From Nitrospirota bacterium (GTDB taxonomy: Bacteria; Nitrospirota; Thermodesulfovibrionia; Thermodesulfovibrionales; JdFR-88), in assembly GCA_021789735.1 (NCBI GenBank), contig JAJYJB010000002.1, positions 1 through 60,386 on the forward strand: 60,386 nucleotides of DNA, written 5' to 3'. A program made the position numbers and the translations under genes. Within the stretch, counting starts at the first letter, position 1; each line of letters opens with the position of its first letter. Below are positions 36,863 to 44,580 of this stretch, in pieces. The notes under the pieces were generated by a model that did no database searches, was not told the DNA's origin, and worked only from the letters and a program-made list of their open reading frames with translations.

Positions 36863-39800
36863 TTGGACAGGGGCATGAAATCTATTGTAGACAGGCTCGA
36901 AAAGGAACGTCCTTCATTCCATGATGACGGGAAAGGGGGATTGATATCCTGGAATTCAAATACTAACCTGCTTAGGGCGATTGAGCACAGTTTATCTGCC
37001 GGGATGCGTACGCTTGAAACCGGGTCTGGGTACAGTACGGTGATGTTTTTGAACAATAAATGCCGTCATACGGCCATCTCTCCAGTTCAGGCTGAAGCGG
37101 ACCGTATCACCGCTTACTGTAACGCTCTGGGGATTTCCACTGGCGATTTCGAATTTTATGCCGGGCAGTCTTATGACTTTATTCCTGGTCTGTCCCGTGA
37201 AAGTTTCGATCTGGTCCTTATTGACGGCGCCCACAGATTCCCTTTTCCTCTGGTGGACTGGTTTTTTTGCGCGATGCTTCTGAAAAAGGATGGACTGATG
37301 GTGATCGATGATACGGACCTGATGAGCTGTCAATTACTGCTGAGGTTTATGATGAACGATGACCATTGGGAACCGTTGGACGTGAGGGAAAACTTCGGCA
37401 TTTTCCAAAAAAAGGGCGACCACAACTATCCTTTGGAATGGCAGGGCCAATTTATTTCCAAGAAAAAAATAACTGGGCCCGAGGACCTAATGAACGCTCT
37501 TTATGCGGAGAATATTTTTGATGCGGGCAATGATACTTTGTCCTTGAGCGTGATAATCTGCACGTACAATCGTGCTGAGCTATTGGCAATGGCCCTTGAA
37601 GGACTCGAACGGCAGACCCTTGGCAAGGATAAATTTGAGGTAATCATCATTGATGACGGGTCCGCCGATAACACCAGGGATGTTGCGGGGTCATTTGCCA
37701 GCCGGCTGCCGTTAAAGTATTTTTACCAGAAAAATGCTGGGCTGGCCGCGGCCAGAAACCATGGCATTTATGTTTCAAGGGGTAAAATGCTTTTTTTTGC
37801 CGATGATGATGACGTCATGTCTCCAACGCTCCTAGAGGAGCATCTCAAGACGCACAGGAGGTATCCGCAGCGCAATTTCGCCGTCCTGAACTACACCGGG
37901 TGGGCGCCTGGACTTCATGTGACGCCGCTTATGCATTTTGTTACTGAGATTGGCTGCTTTTTATTTTCATATCCTCACATAAGGCATGGCAGTATATTGG
38001 ACTACACCTATTTCTGGGGTGGAAGAGTGTCTTGCAAGAGGGATTTTCTGATTGAGCACGGTGTCTTTAACCCGGCGTTCCGGTTCGGTTGCGAGGACAT
38101 AGAGCTGGGATACCGCCTCTCCAAAGCGGGATTGAGGGTTGTATTCAATAAAAATGCAGTGTCTTACATGGCCCGCCCAGTGAATTTCGAGGACTTTTGC
38201 AATCGGCTGATAAAGCAGGGCAGATCTCAGTACGTTTTCAGCACTTTGCACAATGACCCTGCCGTTCACAGATGGGCCGAGCTACCGATGGCCGGAAAAT
38301 GGCCCGAACTGGAAGGCGCATTCGCCGGCATGAAAAAAGCGGCAACGGAGCTTGATATGTTTGTGAACGGTGAATTAAAAAAAGGCGTGGAAATAGACGC
38401 CACTATCAGAGAACATCTTCATAAGGCCTATTGGTGGATTTTCAAGGCATGTAAGATAAAGGGCATAATACAGGCAAAAGAGGATTTGGAAGGGTCCCCA
38501 CGCAAAACTTTGGGCCAAGGTCCTGATGCCGGGCGTCAGGCAGAGCAGGCAGGCGTTGTCGCTCCCGAGAGCCCGGACCTGACACTGGCGCTGCCATTTG
38601 ACCAATATCAAAGATACAGGATGGTAGCGGATATTATAAACAGGTTCAGGCGGGGGGATGAAAGGTTCAGCATAATCGATGTGGGCGCGGGCAGCGGAGA
38701 ATATCTGAAAAATTTTCTACCCGGAGACAATATATACTTCCTTGACAAGGATTATCCGGAACCTCTTCGGCAAAAAGGCAATTTTATTACAGGTGGCTTC
38801 ACCAGGTTAAGTCCGGAGGAAAAATATGATTTTGTCGTATCGATAGACTGCTATGAGCATATAGGGCCGGCAGAAAGAGAGCTGTTTGTAAACAAGCTGA
38901 TCGATTCCTCCAGGATATGCACCATCATCGCGGCCCCGGTCAACACCGAAGGCGTCAGCGAGATGGAGGCGCGCGCAAACGAATTATACAGGCTGGCATA
39001 TGGCGCGGATTACAAATGGCTGCAGGAACATATTCAAAACGGGCTTCCGTCGCTGGACCGTACCTTGCAGCTTGTGAAAAACCGGGGGTTTGAACCCGTT
39101 ATTATTCCAAACGGATATCTTGAGCGTTGGTCCGAGATGTTGCCCATATACCTGCTTGGCATGGAAAGGAAGGAGTTTTCAGATATCCTTCGCGCCCTTT
39201 CGGTTTTTTACAATCTGAATTTTTATTTAAATGACAACAAGGCCCCGGCTTACAGGCACGTGCTGATAATAAACAAAATTATGGGGCCGGAGTCGCCTTC
39301 ATTCGATGGGCTGGTCTCAGCGCGTCCTGAGACTGATGAAGATTTTGAATTCAGAAAGCAATTGCTTGGGGCCTATCTTGAGCAAATAAAATGCCTGTTC
39401 CGGATGGTGGGATCTGATGACGGGGCTTCTTTTTTGGAGGAGCTGGCGCAAAGAAACGATGAAGTTAAGAAGCTGGAAGTCAAACTGAATGAGAAAATCG
39501 CTCATGAGGCCGCCATAAGGGACAATGAAGGCCGGTATCTGACAAGATGGGTCAATTTTGAGTTCTGTTCATCCTGCAACCTGCGCTGCAAATGGTGCTC
39601 CCTGGACCACTCAAAGAAAAGATCGCTCATGACCCGTGAAATACTGGCCAAAACGCTGGATGAACTGGCTGCGAACCCGAAATTCGATATAGACCGCATC
39701 GATCTGCATAATGCAGGGGAAGTCCTGCTTCACCCCGACCTGGAAGGAATGCTCCGCGTTATCAAGGAAAAAAGGGGGTCGTTCCGCCGCAAGCCGACCG

Positions 39801-40405
39801 TGCACCTGCTGACCAATGCCACGCTGCTTGATGAAAGGCGGACGGCAATTATCATCGACGCTGATGTCCTGGATGAGATAAGGTTCAGCATAGATGGCGG
39901 GAACCTGAACAATTATAGGGAAATAAGGCGCGGAGCCGATTGGGAAACTGTAAAAAGTAATGTTCTGAATTTCATCGCGCAAAACAGGGAAAAAGGGAAA
40001 AAGATCAAAACCGGTGTCATCTGTATCGTGCCTCCGGAGATGTCCCTCAAAACGGATTGGATGGATGATGACTTCCGCGCCCTTTTTTCCCGGATCGACA
40101 ACGTCGAGCTCCGGCATCCGCATAACTGGGACGGCAGCGAGGACCTGCATCTGGAGAGGAAGAAATATAAAACTGAAGGCCGGTTATGCAAGTTCCTCCT
40201 GAAGGACCTTGTAATTTTGCCAAACGGGGACGTTACAGTGTGCTGCGCGGACCTCAATTCCAGGGGGGTCATCGGAAATATATCGAAAAATTCGCTTGAG
40301 GACATATATCTCTCGGCACGGCGTTTGGACATGCTTGATCTTTATAGAAAGGGGAAGATGGAGGATATAACCCTATGCAAGAACTGTGCCGGCTATTATG
40401 AATGA
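36863..40405 (+). CDS. Methyltransferase-GT2-methyltransferase-radical SAM fusion protein
   Basis: The 1180-aa protein is one open frame. It has a class I methyltransferase-like domain (about 1-205, ETGSGYSTVMF from 52; VLIDGAHRFPFPLVDWF), a GT2 glycosyltransferase (about 228-480, VIICTYNRAELLAMALEGL, IIDDGSADNT, FADDDD at about 312-317), a linker, a second SAM methyltransferase (about 590-780, IDVGAGSGEYL near 605-615), and a radical SAM domain (about 890-1180) with CNLRCKWC at 905-912 (CX3CX2C) and a SPASM-like Cys-rich end (VTVCCADLN, LCKNCAGYY). TTG 36863 shares the context ATTGGACA with the previous gene; ATG 36875 is an alternative start. Probably co-transcribed with the giant glycosyltransferase; likely makes or attaches an unusual modification to flagellin. 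Confidence 0.85.
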   Translation: MDRGMKSIVDRLEKERPSFHDDGKGGLISWNSNTNLLRAIEHSLSAGMRTLETGSGYSTVMFLNNKCRHTAISPVQAEADRITAYCNALGISTGDFEFYAGQSYDFIPGLSRESFDLVLIDGAHRFPFPLVDWFFCAMLLKKDGLMVIDDTDLMSCQLLLRFMMNDDHWEPLDVRENFGIFQKKGDHNYPLEWQGQFISKKKITGPEDLMNALYAENIFDAGNDTLSLSVIICTYNRAELLAMALEGLERQTLGKDKFEVIIIDDGSADNTRDVAGSFASRLPLKYFYQKNAGLAAARNHGIYVSRGKMLFFADDDDVMSPTLLEEHLKTHRRYPQRNFAVLNYTGWAPGLHVTPLMHFVTEIGCFLFSYPHIRHGSILDYTYFWGGRVSCKRDFLIEHGVFNPAFRFGCEDIELGYRLSKAGLRVVFNKNAVSYMARPVNFEDFCNRLIKQGRSQYVFSTLHNDPAVHRWAELPMAGKWPELEGAFAGMKKAATELDMFVNGELKKGVEIDATIREHLHKAYWWIFKACKIKGIIQAKEDLEGSPRKTLGQGPDAGRQAEQAGVVAPESPDLTLALPFDQYQRYRMVADIINRFRRGDERFSIIDVGAGSGEYLKNFLPGDNIYFLDKDYPEPLRQKGNFITGGFTRLSPEEKYDFVVSIDCYEHIGPAERELFVNKLIDSSRICTIIAAPVNTEGVSEMEARANELYRLAYGADYKWLQEHIQNGLPSLDRTLQLVKNRGFEPVIIPNGYLERWSEMLPIYLLGMERKEFSDILRALSVFYNLNFYLNDNKAPAYRHVLIINKIMGPESPSFDGLVSARPETDEDFEFRKQLLGAYLEQIKCLFRMVGSDDGASFLEELAQRNDEVKKLEVKLNEKIAHEAAIRDNEGRYLTRWVNFEFCSSCNLRCKWCSLDHSKKRSLMTREILAKTLDELAANPKFDIDRIDLHNAGEVLLHPDLEGMLRVIKEKRGSFRRKPTVHLLTNATLLDERRTAIIIDADVLDEIRFSIDGGNLNNYREIRRGADWETVKSNVLNFIAQNREKGKKIKTGVICIVPPEMSLKTDWMDDDFRALFSRIDNVELRHPHNWDGSEDLHLERKKYKTEGRLCKFLLKDLVILPNGDVTVCCADLNSRGVIGNISKNSLEDIYLSARRLDMLDLYRKGKMEDITLCKNCAGYYE

Positions 40406-40525
40406 TTTATAGATCGTCCTGCCCGATATTTTTCCCTCGGGGGCCGTTTGGCAGAGTTCCTGCCCACAAACAGAAAAAACCATAGAATCAATAATATATT
40501 GATTTTATTAATTTATTTTTTTAAT

Positions 40526-40553
40526 TAAAGTTTTCTTCCTCCTTTTCCGATAA
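40526..40553 (+). promoter_or_regulatory. Sigma-28 promoter of flagellin
   Basis: TAAAGTTT (40526-40533) is a perfect -35 element; TCCGATAA (40546-40553) matches GCCGATAA at 7 of 8 bases; the spacing from TAAA is 16 bases. The predicted transcription start is near 40559-40560. Confidence 0.85.
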
Positions 40554-40558
40554 ATAAC

Positions 40559-40672
40559 TTAAAAGGTTCAAGGCGGCTCCGGAAGGAGGTGACCGCGGGA
40601 CTTTCAGAGGGCTGGCGAAGGACCTTTTAAACGGCAAGGATGCCGGAAATAAAATTCACGGAGGAAGAAAAA
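40559..40672 (+). promoter_or_regulatory. Structured flagellin leader with multiple GGA motifs (CsrA target)
   Basis: About 113 bases from the predicted transcript start to the fliC ATG. TTAAAAGGTTC (40559-40569) pairs with GGACCTTTTAA (40620-40630), one G-U pair, closing the leader at its 5' end. Inside, CTCC-GGAA-GGAG (40577-40588) is a hairpin with GGA in the loop. Next to the start, CGGCA-AGGA-TGCCG (40632-40645) is a perfect hairpin with GGA in the loop. The Shine-Dalgarno GGAGG is at 40660-40664. GGA occurs eight times in all. Confidence 0.65.
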
Positions 40673-41491
40673 ATGTCATTAGTAATCAACACCAACCTTT
40701 CATCGATTGACGCACAGAGGAACCTCAGTGTGACCGGACAGGACCTTAGCGTGGCCATGCAGAGGCTTTCTTCTGGCCTCAGGGTCAACTCTGCAAAGGA
40801 CGACGCCGCGGGCTACCAGATCGCAAGCAGCATGACCGCGCAGATAAACGGTCTGAACCAGGCGGTAATGAACACGAACAACGCAAACTCCATGGTGCAG
40901 ACGATGATGGGCGCCATGAACCAGATCCAGGACTCCCTGCAGAGGATGAACGAGCTTGCGGTCGAGGCCTCTGACGGCAGCACGCAGAACGACCTCACAT
41001 CGCTTAACGACGAGTACCAGGCGCTCATGTCGGAAATAGACACCATCGCCAACCAGACCAAGTTCAACGGCACGAACGTGCTCAACGGCTCCACCGCCAT
41101 CACGTTCCAGATAGGTTATGAGAACAGCACCAACGACCAGCTGGCCATATCCACCGTCAACGAAACTTCTACCGCTCTGACCATAAACAGCACGGACCTC
41201 ACGACACAAGCCAACGCTCAGTCGGCCATCAGCTCGATCGCGAGCGCTCTCAACCAGCTCAGCCTTGATGACGGGGCGCTGGGCGCGGTCAGCAACAGGC
41301 TGGACACCCAGGCGGCAAACCTCCAGAACGTTTCGGAGAACACCACGGCGGCGCGCTCACAGATAGTGGACGCGGACTTCGCCGCTGAGACCGCGGAGAT
41401 GACGAAAGACGAGGTCTTGCAGCAGGCCGGCATATCGGTCCTGGCGCAGGCCAACCAGCAGCCCCAGATGGTTCTCAAGCTGCTTCAGTAA
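40673..41491 (+). CDS. fliC: Flagellin
   Basis: Filament subunit exported through the flagellum. The 272-aa protein begins MSLVINTNLSSIDAQRNL, has RLSSGLRVNSAKDDAAGYQIA, and ends QAGISVLAQANQQPQMVLKLL. It is short: D0/D1 domains with only a small variable centre, rich in Ser, Thr and Asn, which are possible O-glycosylation sites. I chose ATG 40673 with GGAGG upstream; the in-frame ATG at 40640 lies inside the leader hairpin. No second flagellin is present in the window. Confidence 0.97.
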   Translation: MSLVINTNLSSIDAQRNLSVTGQDLSVAMQRLSSGLRVNSAKDDAAGYQIASSMTAQINGLNQAVMNTNNANSMVQTMMGAMNQIQDSLQRMNELAVEASDGSTQNDLTSLNDEYQALMSEIDTIANQTKFNGTNVLNGSTAITFQIGYENSTNDQLAISTVNETSTALTINSTDLTTQANAQSAISSIASALNQLSLDDGALGAVSNRLDTQAANLQNVSENTTAARSQIVDADFAAETAEMTKDEVLQQAGISVLAQANQQPQMVLKLLQ

Positions 41492-41500
41492 AATGAGGCT

Positions 41501-41533
41501 GGCGGAAGGGAATTTTAAAAATTCCCTTCCGCC
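41501..41533 (+). terminator. Long perfect hairpin after flagellin
   Basis: GGCGGAAGGGAATTT (41501-41515) pairs perfectly with 41519-41533 around a TAA loop, 10 bases after the fliC stop. It lacks the T-run of an intrinsic terminator, so it may stabilise the fliC message or reduce read-through into flaG. Confidence 0.55.
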
Positions 41534-41554
41534 GCTTCCTTAAAGAGGTGGACC

Positions 41555-41893
41555 ATGGATATTAAGAGCGCTTCAGATCACTCAGGGGGAAACCAGGTTC
41601 CGGCAACGGTGAAGCCAAGGTCAGGGGCCGTCCAGGCGCAAGCGAAGGCCCAGGGGCGGAAGGCCGATGGCACGGAGAATGCGGGAGCGCAAAGCTCCGC
41701 GAAGAAGGCGGAGGCCCAGACGGAGCAGGCGCAGGGCAAAACGATCTTCGCAGTTGACAGCAACAACAGGGTGGTAATACAGATGCTTGACGCAAACGGC
41801 AAGGTCCTGCAGCAATTGCCGCCGGAAGAGTTTGCCCCGGTTGCCAAGGAGCTCAAGGCGCTCATGAAAAACCTTTTCAGCAGGGAGGCGTAA
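41555..41893 (+). CDS. flaG: FlaG family protein
   Basis: The 112-aa protein has a disordered N-terminal half rich in Lys, Ala and Gln and a C-terminal FlaG domain (about 62-110, IFAVDSNNRVVIQMLDANGK, QLPPEEF). FlaG affects filament length in several bacteria, by a mechanism that is not settled. It lies between fliC and fliD, the usual position, with AAAGAGGTGG before the ATG. Confidence 0.9.
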   Translation: MDIKSASDHSGGNQVPATVKPRSGAVQAQAKAQGRKADGTENAGAQSSAKKAEAQTEQAQGKTIFAVDSNNRVVIQMLDANGKVLQQLPPEEFAPVAKELKALMKNLFSREA

Positions 41894-41894
41894 A

Positions 41895-43388
41895 ATGACC
41901 GAATGGTCGGGTCTGGTAACAAATTCCACAGGTTTTTATTCAGGGCTCAATATCCAGCAGATCGTGAGTACGATCGTGCAGGCCGACAGTCAGCCCCTGA
42001 CCGACCTCCAGAACAAGGTGAGCGCAGACCAGGCCCAGATAAGCGCCTATGGAAGTCTTGCAAGCTCGCTTTCAGGATTGAACACCCTTTCTCAGAGCAT
42101 GGAGCTTCCCACTATTTATGGGATGGCGGCAACATCCTCGGACAGCTCCGTCCTGACGGGGACGGCAAGCTCCACGGCGGCTGCCGGCGCTTACAGTATG
42201 ACTGTAAGCCAGCTTGCGCAATCGCAGAGCATATACTCGGCCGGGTTTGCCTCCGATACTTCGACCGCGGTCGCCAATTCCGGCGACACGGGGTTTCAAA
42301 TACAGGCCGGAAACGGAAACTCGGCCACCATAACGTATGATTCGACAAACAACGTCTTTGACTTTGGAGGGCAGACCTACTCAAACAGCCTTCAGGGCGT
42401 GGAAAGCGCTATCAACGCGGCAAGCCAGGCTGACAGCCTGGGGGTGGCCGCTTCGATAATAAATAACGGCTCAGCCTACCAGTTGGTGATGACCTCCAAC
42501 AGCACGGGTGCGGCAAACAGGATGAAAATAATGGTCGAGCCGTCCGGCAGTTCCTCGTACGGGGATGCCACCGGCACAACCGGGATCAACCAGCTTGCCT
42601 TCGACCCTGCATACAATTCAAACGGCAGCGTGAGCGGCTACGGCGCGTACACTAACATGCAGCAGTCCATGGCGGGATTGGACGCCAACCTCACATTAAA
42701 CGGCATTAGCGTAACGCGGTCCACAAACGACATCACAGACCTCATAAGCGGAGTGACGATCAACCTCCTGCAGACCAGTTCGACAGCGGTAAATCTGACT
42801 GTCGCGAACGACAACGCCGGGTTCACCACCCAGATAAACAGCTTTATCTCCACTTACAACACGGTCATGAGCGCGATAGGCAACGCCCTGGGCAACCAGT
42901 CCAAGCCGGGCGCGCTCTACGGGGACACCCTGACCGGGGACCTTCGTGAAACACTCTACAGCATGACGACGAATTCATACAATGGCACCTCCCTTGCGGC
43001 CCTTGGCCTGACTCATGACAGCAACGGAAACCTTACGCTCAATACGACCACGTGGAACGCCGCGCTTGCGGCCAACCCCAGCCAGGTGCTTGGAGCGGTA
43101 AACCAGATGGCCTCATCGCTCCAGACCACGATGAACTCCTATATAAACAACATCATCCCCAATGCTGAATCCGGGCTGAACAGCCAGATATCGCTCTTCC
43201 AGCAGCAGGAGCAGCAGCAGCAAACCGAGCTCAACACCATACAGCAGGCGCTAACGCAGGAGTTCCAGGACATGGAGCAGACCCTTGGCTCGCTCAGTTC
43301 GCAGAGCACCTCCATGAGCAACATGTTGGGCTCCGGCACTACATCGACATCGACCAGCACAAGCACTAGCGGAGGGACCACGGCATGA
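41895..43388 (+). CDS. fliD: Flagellar cap protein FliD (HAP2)
   Basis: Forms the cap that folds flagellin at the filament tip. The 497-aa protein has the FliD N-terminal domain (FYSGLNIQQIVSTIVQADSQ in parts) and the C-terminal domain (about 270-480) with LNTTTWNAALAANPSQVLGAV. A Gln-rich stretch (about 435-450, encoded by CAG repeats) and a Ser/Thr-rich tail lie near the end. It begins 1 base after flaG and overlaps fliS by 4 bases. Confidence 0.94.
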   Translation: MTEWSGLVTNSTGFYSGLNIQQIVSTIVQADSQPLTDLQNKVSADQAQISAYGSLASSLSGLNTLSQSMELPTIYGMAATSSDSSVLTGTASSTAAAGAYSMTVSQLAQSQSIYSAGFASDTSTAVANSGDTGFQIQAGNGNSATITYDSTNNVFDFGGQTYSNSLQGVESAINAASQADSLGVAASIINNGSAYQLVMTSNSTGAANRMKIMVEPSGSSSYGDATGTTGINQLAFDPAYNSNGSVSGYGAYTNMQQSMAGLDANLTLNGISVTRSTNDITDLISGVTINLLQTSSTAVNLTVANDNAGFTTQINSFISTYNTVMSAIGNALGNQSKPGALYGDTLTGDLRETLYSMTTNSYNGTSLAALGLTHDSNGNLTLNTTTWNAALAANPSQVLGAVNQMASSLQTTMNSYINNIIPNAESGLNSQISLFQQQEQQQQTELNTIQQALTQEFQDMEQTLGSLSSQSTSMSNMLGSGTTSTSTSTSTSGGTTA

Positions 43389-43756
43389 TAAGCCAGCAGT
43401 ACGCAAGCAACGCATACATGAAGACAATGGTGAACACATCGGCGTCCAAGCTGGACCTGGTGATAATGCTCTATGACGGCTCGATAGAGTTCCTTAAGAA
43501 GGCCGTGTTCTATATGAACCAGAAGGACGTGGCTAAGAAGCTGCATTACATGGACAAGGCAATGGCCATCATCCAGCACCTTCAGGCAACGCTGAACATG
43601 GAGGCTGGCGGCGAGATCGCCCAAAACCTCCAGAGGCTGTACATGTACATGCTGACGGAGCTTACCATAGCCAATATAAGGAACGACACGGAAAAGATAA
43701 GCCGCGTGGAGGGACTGCTAAGGACGCTCCGTGAAGGCTGGAAAGGGATAAGATGA
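43385..43756 (+). CDS. fliS: Flagellin chaperone FliS
   Basis: Binds the flagellin C-terminus and stops early polymerisation. The 123-aa protein has QQYASNAYMKTMVNTSASKLDL in parts, LVIMLYDGSIEFLKKAV and the helix AMAIIQHLQATLNMEAGGEIAQNL. ATGA overlap with fliD; its own stop overlaps the next small gene by 4 bases. Confidence 0.95.
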   Translation: MISQQYASNAYMKTMVNTSASKLDLVIMLYDGSIEFLKKAVFYMNQKDVAKKLHYMDKAMAIIQHLQATLNMEAGGEIAQNLQRLYMYMLTELTIANIRNDTEKISRVEGLLRTLREGWKGIR

Positions 43757-43950
43757 CAATAAATCCGTTCCAGATAAACCAGATGATGCAGACGTACAAC
43801 CGGACCCTCAAGCTGACCCCGGGGACGCTCCTTGAAAAGGAGCAGCCCGAGCCCGAGGACGTCGTGATGATATCATCTGAGGCCAAGAAAAAGCAGATAC
43901 TGCAGGAGGCCAAGGGCGAGGTCCTCGAAAGGATCAGGCATGCAAAATAA
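43753..43950 (+). CDS. Small protein after fliS, function unknown
   Basis: The 65-aa protein begins MTINPFQINQMMQTYNRTLK, has an acidic centre (KEQPEPEDVVMISSEAKKKQ) and ends in a helix. The VxISxEAKxxQ pattern resembles the region before the binding helices of FlgM, but no more similarity is visible. It occupies the place where some genomes encode FliT. It begins inside the fliS stop (ATGA), so translation is likely coupled. Confidence 0.75.
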   Translation: MTINPFQINQMMQTYNRTLKLTPGTLLEKEQPEPEDVVMISSEAKKKQILQEAKGEVLERIRHAK

Positions 43951-43956
43951 GCCCTG

Positions 43957-44580
43957 GTGCGCCTTTTGGGGCTGTATGCCGTGAATAAAAAGGATTTCAG
44001 GATCCTTGTTGTGGACGATGATGACATAGCCCGCGAGGTCGTGGGCTCTGTTTTGTCCAAGGAAGGGTACTCGGTCCTGTCCTCGCGTGACGGGCTGCAG
44101 GCCATAAGCGCGCTTATGACGGAGGACGTCGGGATGGTGATAACGGATTTCAGGATGCCCGGGGCAGACGGGTTGGAGGTCCTCAAATCGGCCGTCAGGT
44201 CAACTCCCGACATCTCGGTGGTCATTATAACCGCTTACGGGACGCTTGACAGCACGCTGGAGGCCATCGCCGAGGGCGCGTACGATTACATAACCAAGCC
44301 CTTCAAGATACAGCAGATCATCATCGTGGCCGACAGGGCGTTCCGCAGGGCGAAGCTGTTGAAGGAGAACCGTGACCTGCGGCAGCAGCTCAGGGACACG
44401 TACAGGGACATAAAGCTCCTTAAGGCCGTTACGGACAGTGGGAATCCCTGCATCACTGCGGACTGGATAGAGAAGGTCGAAAAGCTCAAGTCCAGCAACA
44501 TACTGAGTCTGGCGGAAGCGGAAATCCTGAAAGAAAGGTTGATCAGGGGGGATGGACAGCAGGATTTTAGTAGTCGATGA
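43957..44580 (+). CDS. Response regulator with helical C-terminus
   Basis: The 207-aa protein has a receiver (about 15-130; ILVVDDDD, phospho-Asp in VITDFRMPGADG, IITAYG, YITKPFK), as found in NtrC-type regulators, then about 75 mainly helical residues (LLKENRDLRQQLRDTYRDIK) with no DNA-binding or AAA+ domain. GTG 43957 gives the longest form; GTG 43981 would start at MNKKDFRILVVDD and fits receivers better. It overlaps the next gene by 29 bases. Confidence 0.88.
   Translation: MRLLGLYAVNKKDFRILVVDDDDIAREVVGSVLSKEGYSVLSSRDGLQAISALMTEDVGMVITDFRMPGADGLEVLKSAVRSTPDISVVIITAYGTLDSTLEAIAEGAYDYITKPFKIQQIIIVADRAFRRAKLLKENRDLRQQLRDTYRDIKLLKAVTDSGNPCITADWIEKVEKLKSSNILSLAEAEILKERLIRGDGQQDFSSR

Noticed and set aside
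40640..40672. Upstream in-frame ATG of flagellin
   Set aside because: It lies within the CGGCA-AGGA-TGCCG hairpin, has no ribosome site and would add 11 residues before the conserved flagellin start.
43195..43230. CAG-type trinucleotide repeat
   Set aside because: It is coding sequence for a Gln-rich coiled-coil segment of FliD, with imperfect units; not a separate repeat element.
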